7,121 nt of DNA from Ignavibacteriales bacterium. GTDB taxonomy: Bacteria; Bacteroidota; Ignavibacteria; T3Sed10-11. This document shows positions 1 to 6,325 of the stretch, one piece after another (position 1 is the stretch's first letter; every line of letters starts with the position of its first letter). The notes under the pieces were generated by a model, which was not told the DNA's origin, ran no database searches, and saw only the letters and a list, made by a program, of their open reading frames with translations. The stretch covers positions 1 through 7,121 of the forward strand of contig PWJF01000400.1 of the NCBI GenBank assembly GCA_003560935.1, given 5' to 3'. Both the position numbers and the translations under genes were made by a program.

Positions 1-485
1 AGGGAATTGCTGCAATGATGCTCTACTTTGTAATGTATCTCTTTATGAACTTCGGTGCATTCTACATTGCGATGCTTATATCGAATAAGCTGAACACCGA
101 GGATATTGAAGATTACAAAGGACTCGGCTACCGTGCGCCGCTTGTGTGCGTTGCGATGGCGGTATTTCTCATCGCACTCACCGGTATTCCGCCGACAGCC
201 GGATTTATTGCAAAGTTTTACATCTTCTCCGCTGTTATAAGTGCGGGTTGGTACGGACTTGTCCTCATTGCAGGTATCAATACGATCGTGTCGCTCTTCT
301 ACTATGTGCGAATATTCCGCAATATGTTCCTTGTCGAACCGCAAGGTGATACGACGCCGGTTGAGTTCAGCTTGAGTTCAAAGATACTGGTTTTCGCTCT
401 TCTCATTCCGACGCTTGTGTTCGGTGTTTATTTCCGCGATATTGTTGACTTTGCACAGTCGTCGGTATCCATGTTCGGTTTCTGA
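1..485 (+). CDS. nuoN: NADH-quinone oxidoreductase subunit N, C-terminal part (cut by window edge)
   Basis: This is an antiporter-like membrane subunit of respiratory complex I, which moves protons across the inner membrane as NADH passes electrons to quinone. Only about 160 C-terminal residues are visible, of the roughly 450-500 usual for the family. The reading frame enters at base 3 (Gly-Ile-Ala-Ala-Met-Met), so the ATG at 15 is an internal methionine. About four hydrophobic segments can be seen. They include the family hallmark GIPPTAGFIAKFYIF, whose lysine (codon 213-215) matches the conserved transmembrane lysine of NuoN/NuoM-type subunits. A GLGYRAP loop precedes that helix, as is typical of NuoN. 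NuoN is usually the last gene of the nuo operon, and here it is followed by a hairpin and a long gap, which fits an operon end. NuoM or another Mrp-type antiporter subunit is the alternative, but the loop and the short C-terminus favour NuoN. Confidence 0.9.
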   Translation, partial: GIAAMMLYFVMYLFMNFGAFYIAMLISNKLNTEDIEDYKGLGYRAPLVCVAMAVFLIALTGIPPTAGFIAKFYIFSAVISAGWYGLVLIAGINTIVSLFYYVRIFRNMFLVEPQGDTTPVEFSLSSKILVFALLIPTLVFGVYFRDIVDFAQSSVSMFGF

Positions 486-490
486 TCTGA

Positions 491-533
491 ATGATCCGTA
501 GTGACATTCATTTGAACGTCACTACGGATGCAT
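491..533 (+). terminator. Strong hairpin after nuoN, probable operon terminator
   Basis: A perfect 12-bp inverted repeat, ATCCGTAGTGAC (494-505) and GTCACTACGGAT (518-529), starts nine bases after the nuoN stop. It can be extended outward by three pairs (ATG 491-493 with CAT 531-533) across one bulged G, and the loop can fold further (TTCA 507-510 with TGAA 513-516). No T-run follows directly; only TTTT at 539-542 lies nearby. It is therefore either an imperfect intrinsic terminator or a 3'-end-stabilising structure. Confidence 0.55.
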
Positions 534-613
534 TGACGATTTTGTAGCTTTTACCCGTCATTTTTTCCTCCCACACGGTTATTTTTCCATCCTCAATATA
601 TTTTTTTCGCAAA

Positions 614-641
614 TTGACCTATTTTTGCGGCATATTATTAT
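614..641 (+). promoter_or_regulatory. Sigma70-type promoter for the exported-protein pair
   Basis: TTGACC (614-619, five of six matches to TTGACA) and TATTAT (636-641, five of six matches to TATAAT) are separated by 16 bp. Transcription would start near 648 and leave a leader of about 75 nt before the gene at 725. The gap 486-724 otherwise holds the nuoN hairpin, T-rich tracts around 560-607 and a small inverted repeat CGCAAA/TTTGCG (608-613, 624-629) flanking the -35 box, but no gene that I can support. If the organism uses the divergent Bacteroidia sigma factor, this reading weakens. Confidence 0.45.
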
Positions 642-724
642 GGTATGTGATTTGCATCATTGAAATACGATAAGAACGATGTAAATTAACAGTTATAACA
701 ACAATATATAGACAGGAAGCAGCT

Positions 725-1651
725 ATGAAGTCATTTTACCGGATGTGGTCCATCATGCGAGTGGGTATAGTAATTGTATTGTTTACAGTACTTACTCTTC
801 CGTCCTCCGGACAAAATACATTTGAAGAAACCATTGAAAAAATAACTTCCGATAATGTCAGGGGTTATATACAACCGATGCTTGACGGTTTCGGTGCGAA
901 TATTAATTCGGGCTTCCCCGGCTCAGCCCGGATTAAGAAAATGGGACTTACATTCAAGTTGCAATTTGTCGGTATGGGAACGTTGATAGGCGATGCCGAG
1001 AAAAGTTACATGGCAACACCGCCGGAACATATCGCACAAGAACCGGTTCAAACGGCAACCGTCTTCGGCGGTGATGGGGCTGTGGTGGAGCACCCGGTTT
1101 ATCCCCTCAACTACAAATTTCAGAACGGCCTGATAGACGCCTCCATCATGCCGTTTGCTATTCCGCAACTCACGATTGGCGATGTTTTCGGAACGCAGAT
1201 GACTATCCGGTATGTTCCTATTCCGGAGATTGATGACTTTCCGAAAGTTAATCTGTTCGGTATCGGTGTGCGGCACAGCATCAGTCAGTATTTGCCTCTC
1301 GTTCCCGTCGATCTCGCAGCGGGCGTCTTTTATCAAACATTTTCTATCGGCGATCATCTAGATTCAAAAGCAACGGCACTGACTGCACAGGTAAGCAAGA
1401 CGTTTCTTGTTTTAACACTGTACGGCGGCTTGCAGTATGAAACGACCGATGTAAATCTGTCGTATACCTATACGGGACCGTTACCACCGGGCGATCAATC
1501 CGACCGTAATGTTTCGATCGACCTGAAAGGGGAGAACAAATTCAGAGCTACTGCAGGAGTAAGTCTGGCACTTGGAATTTTGCACCTGCATACTGATATT
1601 AGCGTCGGTAAAGTTACCGTTATCAGCGCAGGACTCGGTTTCGGAATATAA
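725..1651 (+). CDS. Exported DUF6588-like protein, probably outer-membrane beta-rich
   Basis: The function is unknown. The 308-residue product begins with a signal peptide: positive N-region (K2, R6, R12), hydrophobic core around residues 14-25, and likely cleavage near SSG/QN at 29-30. The first mature segment (about 44-100), with GYIQPMLDGFGANINSGF, a lysine-rich turn and a short GDAEKSYM stretch, resembles the start of DUF6588 proteins found in Bacteroidota and relatives. From about residue 135 on, alternating polar and hydrophobic strands with glycine and aromatic residues continue to the C-terminus (SAGLGFGI), suggesting a beta-barrel or beta-sandwich at the outer membrane. The start is supported by AGGAAG (714-719) five bases upstream; M7 and M11 are weaker alternatives. 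The lipoprotein gene follows after 26 bp, so co-transcription is likely. The family assignment is from memory of the pattern and was not tested by a search. Confidence 0.7.
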   Translation: MKSFYRMWSIMRVGIVIVLFTVLTLPSSGQNTFEETIEKITSDNVRGYIQPMLDGFGANINSGFPGSARIKKMGLTFKLQFVGMGTLIGDAEKSYMATPPEHIAQEPVQTATVFGGDGAVVEHPVYPLNYKFQNGLIDASIMPFAIPQLTIGDVFGTQMTIRYVPIPEIDDFPKVNLFGIGVRHSISQYLPLVPVDLAAGVFYQTFSIGDHLDSKATALTAQVSKTFLVLTLYGGLQYETTDVNLSYTYTGPLPPGDQSDRNVSIDLKGENKFRATAGVSLALGILHLHTDISVGKVTVISAGLGFGI

Positions 1652-1677
1652 TCATTTATTTAAAGGAAGGGGTTACC

Positions 1678-2220
1678 ATGATACGCTTTGGCTATTCTAT
1701 GATAATGATAAGCACGCTTATCATTACACTTTTTATTACAGGCGGATGCGATGTAACCGACCCGACATTTATCATCGATACGGCTGTAACTGCAACGATC
1801 GAGATTGATGAAGAAACATCCTTCTATCAAGGATCGGAGGAAGTTAACTTGCAGGAATTATTGGATGGCATTGACGGTCCGGTGATAGATATCAACGTAT
1901 TTAATATAACGTTGCAGATAGAGCGGTTGGGAAATACACCTGAAGACCTGTCGTTAAACGGTTCACTGAGTATAAACGGTAATACTCTTATGTCTCTGGG
2001 AGATGTACCGATCAGCGTATTTGCAAACGAGCGGTCAATTTTCGATGATGCGCTGGTGAATCAGTATAATTTCAGTGTAGATAATGACGGCTTACAATAT
2101 CTTCTGGCATTATTCGATGATTTACCGACGGTTAATGTGAGCGTTGCCGGTGAAGCGTCGGGGAACCCGGTAAATGTACGGGTCTTAACTAAATTGCATG
2201 CACAGGTATCCACTGAATAA
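1678..2220 (+). CDS. Small acidic lipoprotein of unknown function
   Basis: I do not recognise this 180-residue protein. It opens with a lipoprotein signal: R3 in the N-region, a long hydrophobic core (residues 8-21) and the lipobox-like ITGGC with Cys24 as the predicted lipidated residue. Thr at -3 is allowed but not the commonest choice. The mature part is acidic and rich in Val, Ile, Asn and Asp, with alternating strand-like patterns (for example ITLQIERLG and LNGSLSINGN) and no cysteine after Cys24. It is probably an all-beta domain facing the periplasm or cell surface. Asp25 directly after the lipid cysteine would be an inner-membrane retention signal in E. coli, but that rule need not hold here. 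A very strong Shine-Dalgarno, AGGAAGG (1664-1670), supports the ATG. It lies 26 bp behind the DUF6588-like gene, so the two probably act together at the envelope. That link is inference from spacing only. Confidence 0.75.
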   Translation: MIRFGYSMIMISTLIITLFITGGCDVTDPTFIIDTAVTATIEIDEETSFYQGSEEVNLQELLDGIDGPVIDINVFNITLQIERLGNTPEDLSLNGSLSINGNTLMSLGDVPISVFANERSIFDDALVNQYNFSVDNDGLQYLLALFDDLPTVNVSVAGEASGNPVNVRVLTKLHAQVSTE

Positions 2221-2228
2221 CGCTGGGT

Positions 2229-2277
2229 TAGAATTTGCAAGGCGTTGATTCTACCGGGTACGGGTCTTCGCCTTGCA
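2229..2277. terminator. Convergent-gene hairpin between lipoprotein gene and coaX
   Basis: Only 30 bp separate the lipoprotein stop from the coaX stop. TGCAAGGCG (2236-2244) pairs perfectly with CGCCTTGCA (2269-2277), reaching into the end of coaX. A second, mutually exclusive stem uses TAGAAT (2229-2234) and ATTCTA (2248-2253). Either could act on both strands. Neither is followed by a T-run on either strand, so a terminator role is plausible from position but unproven. Confidence 0.35.
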
Positions 2278-3036
2278 GATGTTGTATATTAATCGAACAC
2301 CGTCAAGAACAAGTGTCGGTTCAACATGCTCGATCACCGGTGCCCGGCTTGCGATAATGGATGCATAACCGCCGGTTGCGATCACTTTCGCGTTCTCTCC
2401 GAGTTCCTCCCGTATACGGTGTACCATCCCGTTTATACTGTCAACCGAGCTGAACATAATACCCGATTTCATGCTCTGTACGGTATTGGTACCGATAATT
2501 CGGTCGGGAAATTCGAGCTCGATCTTCGGTAAGCGTGCCGCCCGCCGGTGAAGGTCTGCCGCCGAAGTCTCAAGTCCGGGTGCGATGACACCGCCGAGAT
2601 ATTCCCCCTTTTTTGAAACCACATCGAATGTGTTTGCCGTACCGAAGTCGATAATAATAAGCGGACCTCCGTACTTTTTAAATCCTGCTACGGCATTACA
2701 TATCCGGTCGGCGCCGACTGCGGTAGGGTCATCATACAATACCGGCATGCCGGTATCGCAGTGTGAACCGACGATCATCAGATCGTTCTTCGTGATATAT
2801 TTTTCCGCCATTCGATGAGCTGCAATGGTGAGATTGGGTACGACCGAGCTGATGCCGACCGCCGTAATATCTGTGATCTTCTTACCTAAATGATCACAAT
2901 AAAATCCTAACTGCACTGCGATCTCATCTTCCGTTCTTGACATACTACTCGTAACCCGCCAATCACCGAGCAGATCGTCATCTTCATATAATGCAAATGC
3001 TGTATGTGTATTACCGATATCTATTGCAAGAAACAT
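2251..3036 (-). CDS. coaX: Type III pantothenate kinase
   Basis: CoaX phosphorylates pantothenate with ATP, the first step of coenzyme A synthesis, in the cytoplasm. The 261-residue length is typical of the family. The ASKHA-fold motifs are all visible: N-terminal phosphate-binding AIDIGNTHT with Asp6; VGADRICNA with the GADR motif at 108-111, whose Asp110 is the expected catalytic base; DFGTANTFDVV at 130-140, the second phosphate/cation motif; GGVIAPGLETS at 148-158; and ATGGYA at 220-225 in the adenosine region. The LDGVRLIYN sequence near the C-terminus is also characteristic. The gene is downstream of birA with 14 bp between them, so it is probably the second gene of a two-gene operon. 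Its Shine-Dalgarno (CAGGG at 3045-3049, minus strand) is weak. Nothing suggests loss of activity. CoaX is insensitive to CoA feedback and differs from CoaA in fold. Confidence 0.95.
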   Translation of the reverse strand: MFLAIDIGNTHTAFALYEDDDLLGDWRVTSSMSRTEDEIAVQLGFYCDHLGKKITDITAVGISSVVPNLTIAAHRMAEKYITKNDLMIVGSHCDTGMPVLYDDPTAVGADRICNAVAGFKKYGGPLIIIDFGTANTFDVVSKKGEYLGGVIAPGLETSAADLHRRAARLPKIELEFPDRIIGTNTVQSMKSGIMFSSVDSINGMVHRIREELGENAKVIATGGYASIIASRAPVIEHVEPTLVLDGVRLIYNICKAKTRTR

Positions 3037-3050
3037 ACTGTTTACCCTGA

Positions 3051-3845
3051 TTATTGATTATTCACCGCAACCGATGTCACATCACCGGCTATTATGCGTA
3101 TTACGTTTCCTTTTTTATCCTCGATGAGCAGCGCTCCTTCACGATCTATATCTTTGCAGATGCCTGTTTGAATTGTTCTACCTTGTTGAACCTGCACCGG
3201 TTTATCGAACATTGTAGAATATGAACGCCACCGCTCCACGATTGAATCCGGATCGGCGTGTACCGCATCATAGTTTTTTTCAATACCCGATAATATTTCA
3301 TGTAACAATGCAATCCGATCGACCTGTTTACCCGATGCAATCCGGAGTGAGGATGCTGCCGAAGCGATACTCGGCGGAAATTTCGTCTGGTTGACATTGA
3401 TTCCTATACCGGCGACTATGCGGAGTTCATGATTGTAGGTCCGTGTTAATTCTGTGAGTATACCGCCGATCTTTTCTCCGGTTGTTAACAAGATATCGTT
3501 CGGCCATTTAACTATGACGGCACACTCCGGCACATTTTTCCCGATACCTTCAACTATGCAAACAGATACCATTAACGGGATCAGGTAGTAGCGTCGCTCT
3601 TTTATTTGCGGTGAAAATATAATTGAGAATAAAAGATTCTCACCCTTAGCGGCCAGCCATTTTCGTTTCAACCGCCCCCTGCCGCTGGATTGTTCTTCCG
3701 CGTACACGACCGTGCCTTCCTCAACACCGCACTCGGCAAGCAAGCGGGCACAGGTATTGGTTGAATCAATCGTATCGAAGACAAAGATCTTCTTCCCGAA
3801 GAGATTTGTCGTAAGCCCGTGTGTAATATTGTGTGTTGTTATCAT
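3051..3845 (-). CDS. birA: Biotin--[acetyl-CoA-carboxylase] ligase, class I (no DNA-binding domain)
   Basis: This enzyme activates biotin to biotinyl-AMP and transfers it to the lysine of a biotin carboxyl carrier domain, feeding acetyl-CoA carboxylase and fatty-acid synthesis. Visible motifs are DSTN (27-30) at the start of the catalytic domain; the adenylate-binding loop SGRGRLKRKW (54-63), with Lys where many homologues have Gly after GRGRx; KWPND (113-117); KIGGIL (125-130), whose lysine lies at the active site; and GIGINVNQ (146-153). A small C-terminal SH3-like domain covers about 210-258. At 264 residues it lacks the N-terminal winged helix of E. coli BirA, so it should not repress biotin genes itself. 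The start is fixed: an in-frame TAG (3849-3851) sits two codons upstream of this ATG. No Shine-Dalgarno is evident. coaX follows after 14 bp, a common pairing in this part of the bacterial tree. Confidence 0.94.
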   Translation of the reverse strand: MITTHNITHGLTTNLFGKKIFVFDTIDSTNTCARLLAECGVEEGTVVYAEEQSSGRGRLKRKWLAAKGENLLFSIIFSPQIKERRYYLIPLMVSVCIVEGIGKNVPECAVIVKWPNDILLTTGEKIGGILTELTRTYNHELRIVAGIGINVNQTKFPPSIASAASSLRIASGKQVDRIALLHEILSGIEKNYDAVHADPDSIVERWRSYSTMFDKPVQVQQGRTIQTGICKDIDREGALLIEDKKGNVIRIIAGDVTSVAVNNQ

Positions 3846-3874
3846 GTACTAAAGGAAGATTCTTGTAAAATATC

Positions 3875-3903
3875 AATATAAAACCAAAAAAGTACTAATT
3901 CAA
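3875..3903 (-). promoter_or_regulatory. Promoter of the birA-coaX operon
   Basis: On the minus strand, TTGAAT (3903-3898, four of six) is followed after exactly 17 bp by TATATT (3880-3875, five of six). The predicted start of transcription, near 3868, gives a leader of only about 20 nt before birA. The same site can be read as the Bacteroidia-type pattern TTTG-N20-TATATTGA, so it suits either kind of primary sigma factor. Confidence 0.5.
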
Positions 3904-3989
3904 AGATAAACTGCTAATTTGTCTACACTTAGGAAACCTGCCTGACATTGTCGCGCATATAATGACATATTGGCTGAAGCTGTGTAAAG

Positions 3990-4018
3990 TTGAATGGGGT
4001 GAAAAAAACTTATAAATT
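3990..4018 (+). promoter_or_regulatory. Possible sigma70-type promoter upstream of dnaK
   Basis: TTGAAT (3990-3995) and TAAATT (4013-4018) are 17 bp apart; TATAAA at 4011-4016 is an alternative -10 at 15 bp. The matches are moderate in very AT-rich DNA, so chance is a real possibility. A transcript from here would have a leader of about 115 nt. No CIRCE inverted repeat is present in 3846-4140. Confidence 0.3.
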
Positions 4019-4054
4019 ATTAATATTTTTAGGTTTATGATAAATTTTCATTCC

Positions 4055-4070
4055 TGGCACGAACTTTGTA
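4055..4070 (+). promoter_or_regulatory. Sigma54-like -24/-12 element upstream of dnaK
   Basis: TGGCACG (4055-4061), four bases, then TTGTA (4066-4070) follows the sigma54 pattern TGGCACG-N4-TTGCW with the correct spacing. The -24 half is a full match. The -12 half has T where the critical C of the GC dinucleotide is expected. Transcription would begin around 4081, about 60 nt before the dnaK start. Activity would also need RpoN and an enhancer-binding protein, neither of which is visible in this window. Confidence 0.3.
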
Positions 4071-4140
4071 ACTCTATGGAAGTGATTGAGAAATTAAGAG
4101 ATAAATACGTTTTTTCCATACACGAAAGGAGTGACTCTAA

Positions 4141-6081
4141 ATGGGTAAAATAATCGGAATTGATCTTGGTACAACAAATAGTGTAGTATCGGTGATGGAG
4201 GGGAATGATCCCGTTGTTATCACCAACGCGGAAGGCGGGAGGACAACACCGTCAGTTGTTGCATTCACTAAGAACGGCGAGCGTCTGGTCGGCCAGGCAG
4301 CAAAACGCCAGGCGGTAACGAATTCGAAAAATACTATTTCATCAATCAAAAGATTTATGGGACGCTTTTACAATGAGGTACAACATGAAATTGAGCTTGT
4401 CCCGTACGAAGTAGTGAAAGGCGATAACAACACCGCTCGAGTCAAAATCGGTGATCGGGTGTACTCACCGCCGGAGATCAGCGCAATGGTGCTGCAAAAA
4501 ATGAAACAGACCGCGGAAGATCATCTCGGCCAAAAAGTAACCGATGCAGTCATTACCGTCCCTGCATATTTTAACGACGCGCAGCGTCAGGCGACGAAAG
4601 AAGCAGGTGAAATTGCGGGGTTTAATGTCCGCCGTATCATCAACGAGCCCACAGCAGCATCGCTTGCATACGGTCTTGATAAAAAGGGTAAAGACGAGAA
4701 GATTGCGGTGTTCGATCTTGGAGGCGGAACGTTCGATATTTCAATATTGGAATTAGGCGACGGTGTGTTCGAGGTGAAGTCGACAAACGGCGATACGCAC
4801 CTCGGTGGCGACGATTTCGATCAGCGCCTGGTCGATTACATTGCCGATGAATTCAAGAAACAAGAGGGCGTTGATCTTCGGAAAGATGCAATGGCATTAC
4901 AGCGGTTGAAAGAGGCAGCCGAGAAGGCAAAGACCGAACTCTCATCGTCAAGCCAGACTGATGTTAATCTGCCGTTCATCACGGCGACTCAGGAAGGCCC
5001 GAAACACTTGCAAATGACGATCACACGGTCGAAGTTCGAACAACTGGTCGAGGATCTGATCGAACGGACGGTCGAACCCTGCAAGAAGGCTCTGCAAGAT
5101 GCCGGATTGCAGCAGTCGGATATCGATGAAGTAATATTGGTGGGAGGTTCGACAAGAATTCCGAAGGTTCAGCACGTTGTAAAAGACCTGTTCGGTAAAG
5201 AGCCGCATAAAGGAGTTAACCCCGATGAGGTTGTTGCGATCGGCGCTGCAATTCAGGGCGGTGTGCTTGCAGGTGATGTGAGCGACGTTCTCCTGCTCGA
5301 TGTTACACCGCTTTCGCTCGGAATCGAAACACTCGGCGGCGTTATGACAAAGCTCATTACCGCCAATACAACAATACCGACCCGAAAAAGCGAGGTGTTC
5401 TCCACCGCATCGGATAATCAGACGTCGGTTGAAATCCACGTGCTGCAAGGTGAACGCGAGATGGCGCGCGATAACCGTACACTCGGACGATTCCATCTCG
5501 ACGGTATACCGCCTGCACCGCGAGGTATACCGCAGGTCGAGGTGACCTTCGATATCGATGCGAACGGGATACTTAATGTCTTTGCGAAAGATAAGGCGAC
5601 CAACAAAGAGCAGAGCATCCGCATTACATCGTCAAGCGGTCTCTCGCAGGAGGAGATCGAGAAGATGAAAAAGGATGCCGAGCAACATGCCGATGAAGAC
5701 AAGAAGCGTCGTGAGGAGATCGAGACGCGCAACCAGGCAGACAATCTTGTCTATCAGACTAAAAAACAGGTCAAAGAATTCGAGGGCAAACTGGATGCAT
5801 CAACGAAAGAAGGGATCGAAAAAGCCGTCACCAAGCTTGAAGAAGTACAGAAGAGCGGTAGTATAGACGAGATCAAGAAGGCAATGGAAGAGCTGAACGA
5901 AAAATGGAATGAAGCGTCGACCACGATGTATCAGCAGGCGTCCGAAGCCGGTGGTCAGCAGCAAGGCCAGCCCGGAGGACAGGAGCAGCAGCAACAAGCG
6001 GGTGAAAAAGAAGGGAAAGAGGATGTCGAAGACGCCGATTACGAAGTAGTGGATGACAAGGATAAGAATAAGAATAACTGA
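4141..6081 (+). CDS. dnaK: Chaperone protein DnaK (Hsp70)
   Basis: DnaK is the cytoplasmic ATP-driven Hsp70 chaperone that binds exposed hydrophobic segments, working with DnaJ and GrpE and passing aggregates to ClpB. The 646-residue length is normal. The nucleotide-binding domain (1 to about 380) shows all three Hsp70 signatures: IDLGTTNS (7-14), [12 protein letters not shown] (190-201) with the conserved Thr197, and [14 protein letters not shown] (331-344). Lys70 is present for ATP hydrolysis. The interdomain linker DVLLLDVTP (382-390) leads into the substrate-binding domain, a helical lid from about 505, and a Gly/Gln-rich disordered tail with an acidic [12 protein letters not shown] end, here extended by KDKNKNN. 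The start is fixed by an in-frame TAA immediately before the ATG, and AAAGGAG (4125-4131) is a strong Shine-Dalgarno. grpE and dnaJ are not adjacent. It is divergent from birA, with clpB 244 bp downstream. Confidence 0.98.
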   Translation: MGKIIGIDLGTTNSVVSVMEGNDPVVITNAEGGRTTPSVVAFTKNGERLVGQAAKRQAVTNSKNTISSIKRFMGRFYNEVQHEIELVPYEVVKGDNNTARVKIGDRVYSPPEISAMVLQKMKQTAEDHLGQKVTDAVITVPAYFNDAQRQATKEAGEIAGFNVRRIINEPTAASLAYGLDKKGKDEKIAVFDLGGGTFDISILELGDGVFEVKSTNGDTHLGGDDFDQRLVDYIADEFKKQEGVDLRKDAMALQRLKEAAEKAKTELSSSSQTDVNLPFITATQEGPKHLQMTITRSKFEQLVEDLIERTVEPCKKALQDAGLQQSDIDEVILVGGSTRIPKVQHVVKDLFGKEPHKGVNPDEVVAIGAAIQGGVLAGDVSDVLLLDVTPLSLGIETLGGVMTKLITANTTIPTRKSEVFSTASDNQTSVEIHVLQGEREMARDNRTLGRFHLDGIPPAPRGIPQVEVTFDIDANGILNVFAKDKATNKEQSIRITSSSGLSQEEIEKMKKDAEQHADEDKKRREEIETRNQADNLVYQTKKQVKEFEGKLDASTKEGIEKAVTKLEEVQKSGSIDEIKKAMEELNEKWNEASTTMYQQASEAGGQQQGQPGGQEQQQQAGEKEGKEDVEDADYEVVDDKDKNKNN

Positions 6082-6214
6082 ACTCTAAATTCTAAACAAT
6101 ATCCAATTTCTAATTTTCCAATGCTCGAAACAATGATGATCAGAGGTGTTTAGGAAATTCTGATTTTGGTTATTCGGACTTGTTTAGAATTTGGATATTC
6201 GAATTTAGGATTTG
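6081..6214. repeat. AT-rich inverted-repeat element between dnaK and clpB
   Basis: A stretch of about 134 bp begins at the last base of the dnaK stop codon and is much richer in A+T than the flanking genes. Its arms include a perfect 13-bp inverted repeat, AAATTCTAAACAA (6087-6099) and TTGTTTAGAATTT (6180-6192). A second pairing lies between AATATCCAATTTC (6098-6110) and GAATTTGGATATT (6187-6199), with one mismatch, and a third between TCTAAATT (6084-6091) and AATTTAGG (6202-6209), also with one mismatch. An inner pair ATCAGA/TCTGAT (6139-6144, 6159-6164) is also present. The wording of the sequence (repeated TCTAAA, ATCCAA, GAATTT, ATTCG blocks) resembles short non-coding interspersed repeats often seen in assemblies of uncultured bacteria. 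No target-site duplication was identified, and only one copy is in the window. Confidence 0.5.
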
Positions 6215-6234
6215 ATCCGCTCCCGCACCATCGT

Positions 6235-6260
6235 CAGGCGTTGCTTCTTGCAACTGCCTG
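6235..6260 (+). other. Stem-loop in the clpB leader region
   Basis: CAGGCGTTGC (6235-6244) and GCAACTGCCTG (6250-6260) form a 10-bp stem with one bulged T (6255) and the loop TTCTT. It lies 23 bases before the terminator hairpin. Its 3' strand (CCTG, 6257-6260) could instead pair with CAGG (6281-6284) at the foot of the terminator, so the two may compete, though only over four pairs. It may be part of a leader RNA or of the 3' end of the dnaK transcript. Confidence 0.4.
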
Positions 6261-6283
6261 TTCGGTTCGGCGTACATTTTCAG

Positions 6284-6310
6284 GAGGCTCCATTGTGCGA
6301 GCCTCTTTTT
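6284..6310 (+). terminator. Rho-independent terminator directly before clpB
   Basis: GAGGCTC (6284-6290) and GAGCCTC (6299-6305) form a perfect GC-rich 7-bp stem with an 8-nt loop, followed at once by TTTTT (6306-6310). The stem can be lengthened at its base by G6283-T6306 and A6282-T6307. This is a textbook intrinsic terminator on the plus strand. It would end the dnaK transcript, but its T-run stops only 15 bp before the clpB start codon, leaving no room for a normal clpB promoter downstream. Confidence 0.8.
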
Positions 6311-6325
6311 ATATGGTGATTGACT

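Noticed and set aside
923..1357. Long minus-strand open frame inside the DUF6588-like gene
   Set aside because: It lies wholly within a plus-strand gene with signal peptide, strong ribosome-binding site and family resemblance, and its own protein has no recognisable features.
3850..3900. Short inverted repeat AGTACT/TTAGTAC near the birA start as an operator
   Set aside because: AGTACT at 3891-3896 and GTACT at 3846-3850 are too short and AT-rich to distinguish from chance.
3846..4140. CIRCE heat-shock operator upstream of dnaK
   Set aside because: No TTAGCACTC-N9-GAGTGCTAA pair is present. GAGTGACTC (4129-4137), between the Shine-Dalgarno and the start, only loosely resembles one half-site.
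4948..5744. Minus-strand open frames across the dnaK coding region
   Set aside because: They are antisense to an unmistakable, highly conserved dnaK and reflect its codon bias.
6212..6229. tRNA 3'-end remnant (CTCCCGCACCA at 6219-6229) that might mark an attachment site
   Set aside because: The preceding bases do not form a T-arm and there is no matching acceptor 5' strand or anticodon arm upstream. A match of about 11 nt is too short to support it.
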